Below, one piece after another: positions 60,127 through 64,000 of a DNA stretch of 64,000 nt. The DNA comes from Paragonimus westermani (lineage: Eukaryota; Platyhelminthes; Trematoda; Plagiorchiida; Troglotrematidae). Under the pieces are notes generated by a model that worked only from the letters and a program-made list of their open reading frames with translations, did not search any database and was not told the DNA's origin. The position numbers were made by a program, and so were the translations under genes. Position 1 is the first letter of the stretch. Every line of letters starts with the position of its first letter. The DNA lies in assembly GCA_008508345.1 (NCBI GenBank), contig QNGE01003759.1, positions 10,735 through 74,734 on the forward strand, written 5' to 3'.

Positions 60127-60345
60127 ATGTATCCGTTTAAAACTTACATCAGGCTACCGTTGTTGTATGCTATGGTTAGCTCCTCGATACTGGTGTACTA
60201 CGTGATCTTTGGTGAATTCTGTCCATTTACCCAGCCTCAATTTCAAACAATTCACTATAATTCCAGTGAGTTCATGTTAACCAGCAAACTCCAGAAAATT
60301 AGGCAACCTAATGAGATTCAGACGGTGGGAAAACCCACAATTTGG
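60127..60345 (+). CDS. candidate first exon of type II membrane protein
   Basis: ATG at 60127 opens 73 codons ending ATTTGG|GTAAGTC (phase 0, near-perfect donor). A short basic N-terminus (MYPFKTYIR) is followed by a hydrophobic segment (LPLLYAMVSSSILVYYVIFG) and a hydrophilic stem with one N-glycosylation sequon (NSS). This is the layout of Golgi glycosyltransferases and related type II enzymes. That functional guess rests on topology alone. A GC-richer stretch just upstream (60020-60095) could be its promoter or 5'UTR. It lies between minus-strand exon candidates, so the two genes would interleave. No downstream exon is identified. Confidence 0.35.
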
Positions 60346-61013
60346 GTAAGTCAAATCCTTGAACGTATTCGGGAGAATTGTGGCGGGATCACTGTGTAGT
60401 AATGAGATTTAAGTGGATAACCAGCCGCGGATGCCAACTGGAAATCACAACGCAACCAAAGGAAGCTATTAACCAACAGAAATTCCTTTGCACAGTAGAT
60501 CTATACAAATCATCTCGTTTATGAACAGGCAAAGCTGAATAACATTTGGACGGCTTGTGACGGCTAGTGAGCAGCAAGTACGCGTACACAAAGATACAGT
60601 CCATGGGGAACAAGAGCCTGTTCTCGTCCTATCTGGTCTCAGCAGGATAAGTGGTGCAAACTATCAGACCACCTCTGTGAAAGTGTAAATACTAACGCAC
60701 ATGACAGCTTATTCCGGTCCCATTTCAGTGTGGTCTCAACTATTGTGTAGGTCTTCCCATCAGTTACACATCAGTTACCATCTGATAAAACCCATAGAAG
60801 CAGCTTCAGCGATATTTGTTTTTAGTTGAAATGAGGATTCAAAAGAACTGGAAAACTTCATCGTTAACAGTGTATAGTTCTCCCACTCAATCTACTGTTC
60901 AGGACGACACAAAATTTAATTGCACTGTCGTCTACGAATAGAGCAGCGAAACAAAACTTACGAATGAATTGAAATTTTGAATGAAATAGATCTGAAACAG
61001 AAGTTAGACTGAC

Positions 61014-61253
61014 CTTGTTACTTTCATGGGGTGGTGAAGGTTTGTAAGTTTTCTCTGTCAAACTGTCACGGGTAGCGCGAGAGCGACCCTTTGGTCTTAA
61101 AGGACGGTCTTTCACAATAATGCTCGTCTGATGTGCTGAACGGTCTGAATCTGATCCGAAATCTTCATCAATAACCAAGTTGCTCGATGGATCAGCATCA
61201 TCTTTGTGTGTCGCCAAACCACCCTCGAGGGATAACGAACGTTCCTTCAACAA
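61014..61253 (-). CDS. candidate exon, acidic/Ser-rich minus-strand gene
   Basis: Minus strand: ctaccgacggtcgcag, 80 open codons in phase 0 to 0, then AGTAACAAG|GTCAGTCT. It reads LLKERSLSLEGGLATHKDDA, DPSSNLVIDEDFGSDSDRSA, HQTSIIVKDRPLRPKGRSRA, TRDSLTEKTYKPSPPHESNK. An acidic patch is followed by a basic RPKGRSRAT segment. The entry phase matches the exit of 62086-62188, and the exit phase matches the entry of exon A (27485-27767) or A'. So it may be an upstream exon of the same large gene. Unrecognised. Confidence 0.5.
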
Positions 61254-62085
61254 CTGCGACCGTCGGTAGATAATTGAATGAGAATAGAAAAATAGGAATA
61301 CACCGACTTACTGGTACGATCGTTATGCACCGGTATCAACCAGTGATTTGCTATAGTCACTGATGAGGACAAGGAACCTAATGATAACAACAATAATTAA
61401 TCCACCTGCATAACTCCAAAACTATGGATGAACGCGTTGGTTTGCAGCGCTTAGTCTGAGAGTCAGTCGTGTAGATGAAATCTAATAGGCTCCCCCAGAA
61501 CGGCTGCAATTCTAGGTGAACGAGCAGTGTACATATGAATACGCTGTTATGGATTATCCTTTGAGGCGACTACAGTATCTTCGGTGAATACTAACCCACC
61601 ATTTCGACACCATTTCCCACCCAACCTCGCGTATAAACTACATCAGTACTTTGACTCACAAGTCTGTCGAGCGAAGAGTGCCAATTAGCAGAAAAGTGTA
61701 CACGGCTATCGACTAACATGTGGAATATGTACTGATGAGCCCCGGTTTCATCGCCAGAGATGGGCTTGTGGAAATCTTAGGATGAGCGATTCAGTAATAA
61801 TACAAGGTCCTAATATTACAAGCAGATGGTGATTCTGTCCATGCATGGGTCAATAGTCAGTCAACTGAATGAAACGGATTAGATCTACATGACTTTATTG
61901 CTAAAACTTCCTATTTAGTCATAGAAGAAACGTGAAGAACAAAGGGTTTTCATAATGCATCGAGGCGAGGTAAACAAGAAGGATACCAAAACCAGGGACA
62001 ACGGACTGACTCAACCAATTGGTAACCAACAAATCCAGTAAAAATGGTCACCTAGAATTGTAGACAAAAAAACAGGTTTATGTAC
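61254..62085. other. probable intron
   Basis: Lies between two phase-compatible minus-strand exons. One further splice-flanked stretch (61316-61352, reading NHWLIPVHNDRT, phase 1 to 1) cannot be inserted between them in phase, so I leave it out. Confidence 0.3.
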
Positions 62086-62188
62086 GTAGCCGGGTGCGGG
62101 TGGAAGTGCACTACTCGAAGTCGGGAGAGATGTTCGAGCCTGCATGGAACCACCTGGTGTGATCCAAGGTCGTGGCAGCCGTACCGAG
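62086..62188 (-). CDS. candidate exon, Pro/Ser-rich minus-strand gene
   Basis: Minus strand: gttatctcgatcgttttatag, then one base plus 34 open codons (SVRLPRPWITPGGSMQARTS, LPTSSSALPPAPGY), then GGCTAC|GTACATAA. Phase 2 to 0, which fits the next exon at 61014-61253. A Pro/Ser-rich linker composition. The donor is weaker than the others. The frame remains open upstream of the acceptor. Confidence 0.4.
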
Positions 62189-62469
62189 CTATAAAACGAT
62201 CGAGATAACAATTTCCCAACAAGGACTGGGATCACGCTGTTGTGATTTCCCTTTTCTTATCACATGATGTGCAGTGGCGATAAGGTTAGATTTCCGTCAT
62301 ATCAATAAACATTATGAATGGGCGCCACTCGATTCCACCCCGCTCTGAATATGACGAGCGCTAAGAACTTTAGCGTAAGTTAAACAAAAGTTTGCGCATT
62401 ATGAGCATCGTTTGATCGATCAATCAGGACGAGTCTTTTTGGCTGGAAACGGCAGAAAGTTATTTTCCC

Positions 62470-63470
62470 TGGTCCATGTTTGTACTGCCTGTCGAATCGG
62501 TGCAAGAGAGACCATATGTGAAAAAGACGGTTAACGTATTATCAGCCGATCGCGCCAACTCAACAGGTGGGCTGAACATTCTGAGGAACAGTTCAGCTGC
62601 CCCCAACCAGACCATGTGGACTCGGAAGGTCAATTACTGCGTTCTAGATGACTCTCCGTCGTAAGCAGGTGTGGCCCTAGAACTCAAGCCATTGAAGTGT
62701 AACAAGGCCTCTGGAACAGGGGAGGTCATATCCGTGAAAAGCAGGTAGAATTCCGATCTGGCCGGAGGTGCATTGACCATAGCTTGATCCGGTGACGAGT
62801 CTTGTACCAACGGCAATTTTGCAAACAGCCGATGGCCGTGATTTTTTGAGACCTTCAGTTTGACAGCTCATAATGCTCTCCGGAACTGTCTCCTTCAAGC
62901 AAAAGTTCCGGAAAAATACGTTCATCTGTCAGGATCAAATTGGATTAACTCCCTATAAAAGGAAAGAGAAATTACAGACCACCGTTTCAGACGCTTACAA
63001 CTTTGAGTGGTGTTCACCAGGAGGTTCGATCTTCTCTTTTCTGTTCAACATTATAATGAACCACATTCTGCATCTGTGGTTGGAAAATCCGGTAAGTTTA
63101 GTTCCTGGCACTAAGCTGACTAACACGGGTGAAAATGTCTTGTCCCGCCCTCGATATCGAAGATATGCGGACCATGTCGAACATTGTATGATCACGTTGG
63201 TGTGTGCGGAATGCGGTTCGAGCATTAAATTGCAAATTGCTGCCTCAAGACTGAGGCACGACCTTTCTCATCTTCCTTATTGCAGGCTATCCGCATGAGG
63301 CTGTGGGCAGGTTGACATACATGGGTAGCACTGTCTTGTCAGTATGTAATAATGCTAGGATATCAGCGAGATTCGCAAAGATACGTGCTACTTTTGCCTA
63401 CCTACACCACCCGTAGTGTCCAGGAAAACGTCAGACTACCATTGAAAATGGGGGTACATAATGCTTAAGC
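62470..63470 (+). mobile_element. decayed LINE RT, diverged subfamily
   Basis: In order: ALELKPLKCNKASGTGEV (the aLk..KA.G.D block), then at 63000-63190 SPGGSIFSFLFNIIMNHIL (GVRQGCPLSPFLFN block), LVPGTKL and YADHVEH (YADD decayed to YADH). At 63300-63420 come RLTYMGSTVL, ARISARFAKIRATFAYLHH (tYLGS and RI.KAR.AFA.LRHLW blocks). Stops occur between blocks. The residues are clearly different from copies A, D and F, so this is another subfamily. 5' and 3' limits are approximate. Confidence 0.7.
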
Positions 63471-64000
63471 ACGTTCTATTTCGCTCTACCGTCCGTCCAA
63501 GAGACAGAAACAGGCTTTCCGTGTTTTCACCGCCAATTAGTCCACATCAGATGGGATGGTCGTGCGAGCAACACGGTCGTTTGCCGTTTCGTATTCCGGA
63601 ACATTTGGAATGCGCGATAAACTAAACAAATACAAAGCGTACAACCCCACGATGATTGAGTCACATACTTCGCATGCTAACTAAGTGGTTTCCGCACCGG
63701 CATTATTTAATGAGACAGTAGTTGGTTAAAACAGCATGATGATCAATCAACGACGTGTTCACAGTATTACGGCCCGGGCTGTTCTTTTGAGTAAAGTAGG
63801 TGTCACCAACCAGGTTGGGGTCCTCGTGATCACCCAATTTGCGGATAGTGAATGTTATCCGAGATAGGGACGTGTCACGGTGATGGCGTGCTTGCATTCA
63901 TAGCAGTTCTAGGCCTTCTACTTAGTCCTGTTCTACCTATTTTCAGCCTTTTCTATCTTGTGTTCTTCCACATTACTGTTGTGGTGAACGGTAACTCAAA
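63471..64000. other. no gene recognised
   Basis: Probably the eroded 3' part of the preceding LINE and unique flank. Only chance ORFs are seen. Confidence 0.3.

Noticed and set aside
1..64000. CRISPR arrays, operons, rRNA genes or prokaryotic features
   Set aside because: No regularly spaced repeats, no long adjacent ORFs, no rRNA-like stretches. Composition, introns and LINEs indicate animal nuclear DNA. I also saw no evidence of a coordinated multi-gene defence or mobile system.

Overview
This is a eukaryotic, gene-poor, repeat-rich draft-assembly window. It has two N gaps (24718-25221 and 39726-40091) and a single N at 31007. There are no long open genes, operons or ribosome binding sites. 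What is recognisable is decayed non-LTR retrotransposons, Penelope-like element (PLE) ends, tRNA-derived SINE relics and a scatter of short candidate exons. The LINE proteins have the endonuclease/reverse-transcriptase wording seen in digenean flatworm genomes (GAFDVRTL...IGQQAALARTL, WIPVNSRL, SAYAPTDCS, GDMNAQVGRL, FKKG..CENHRGI). Together with intermediate GC content this suggests a trematode. I cannot name the species.

Mobile DNA dominates. One LINE superfamily occurs as: a reverse transcriptase (RT) relic at 6.8-7.7 kb; an endonuclease (EN) relic at 18.3-19.9 kb (its 5' region recurs at the window start); near-identical 5'/EN copies at 23.66-24.72 kb and 38.56-41.40 kb; EN relics at 37.6 and 53.7 kb; an RT scrap at 47.1 kb; C-terminal/3'UTR copies on the minus strand at 48.5-49.6, 53.1 and 58.2-59.8 kb; and a more diverged RT copy at 62.5-63.5 kb. 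Two PLE 3' ends face outward on either side of the 24 kb LINE. A 138-bp-arm palindrome sits at 30.73-31.01 kb. A tRNA-derived SINE family is scattered at 13.7, 16.5, 17.2, 26.8, 27.1, 32.7 and 33.0 kb.

The most interesting cellular signal is on the minus strand between about 62 and 9.8 kb. There, short open exons with good splice sites encode Ser/Thr/Pro-rich, RRPSLTL-like protein. Two exons (27485-27767 and 13169-13460) are clearly paralogous: SLTL..., then G(V/I)IP(K/Q)GTFL.TP...EL at the same splice phase. Exons at 14725-14967 and 11565-11808 share length, start phase and the opening residues KLE. This suggests one gene with a duplicated exon module, or two tandem paralogues, with introns filled by repeats. 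Plus-strand exon candidates at 43.66-44.31, 57.6 and 60.1 kb suggest other genes, interleaved or nested.

All exon calls are made by eye from reading frame, splice signals and phase, with no transcript or database support. Confidence is set accordingly. Fine introns, UTRs and promoters are not resolvable here.
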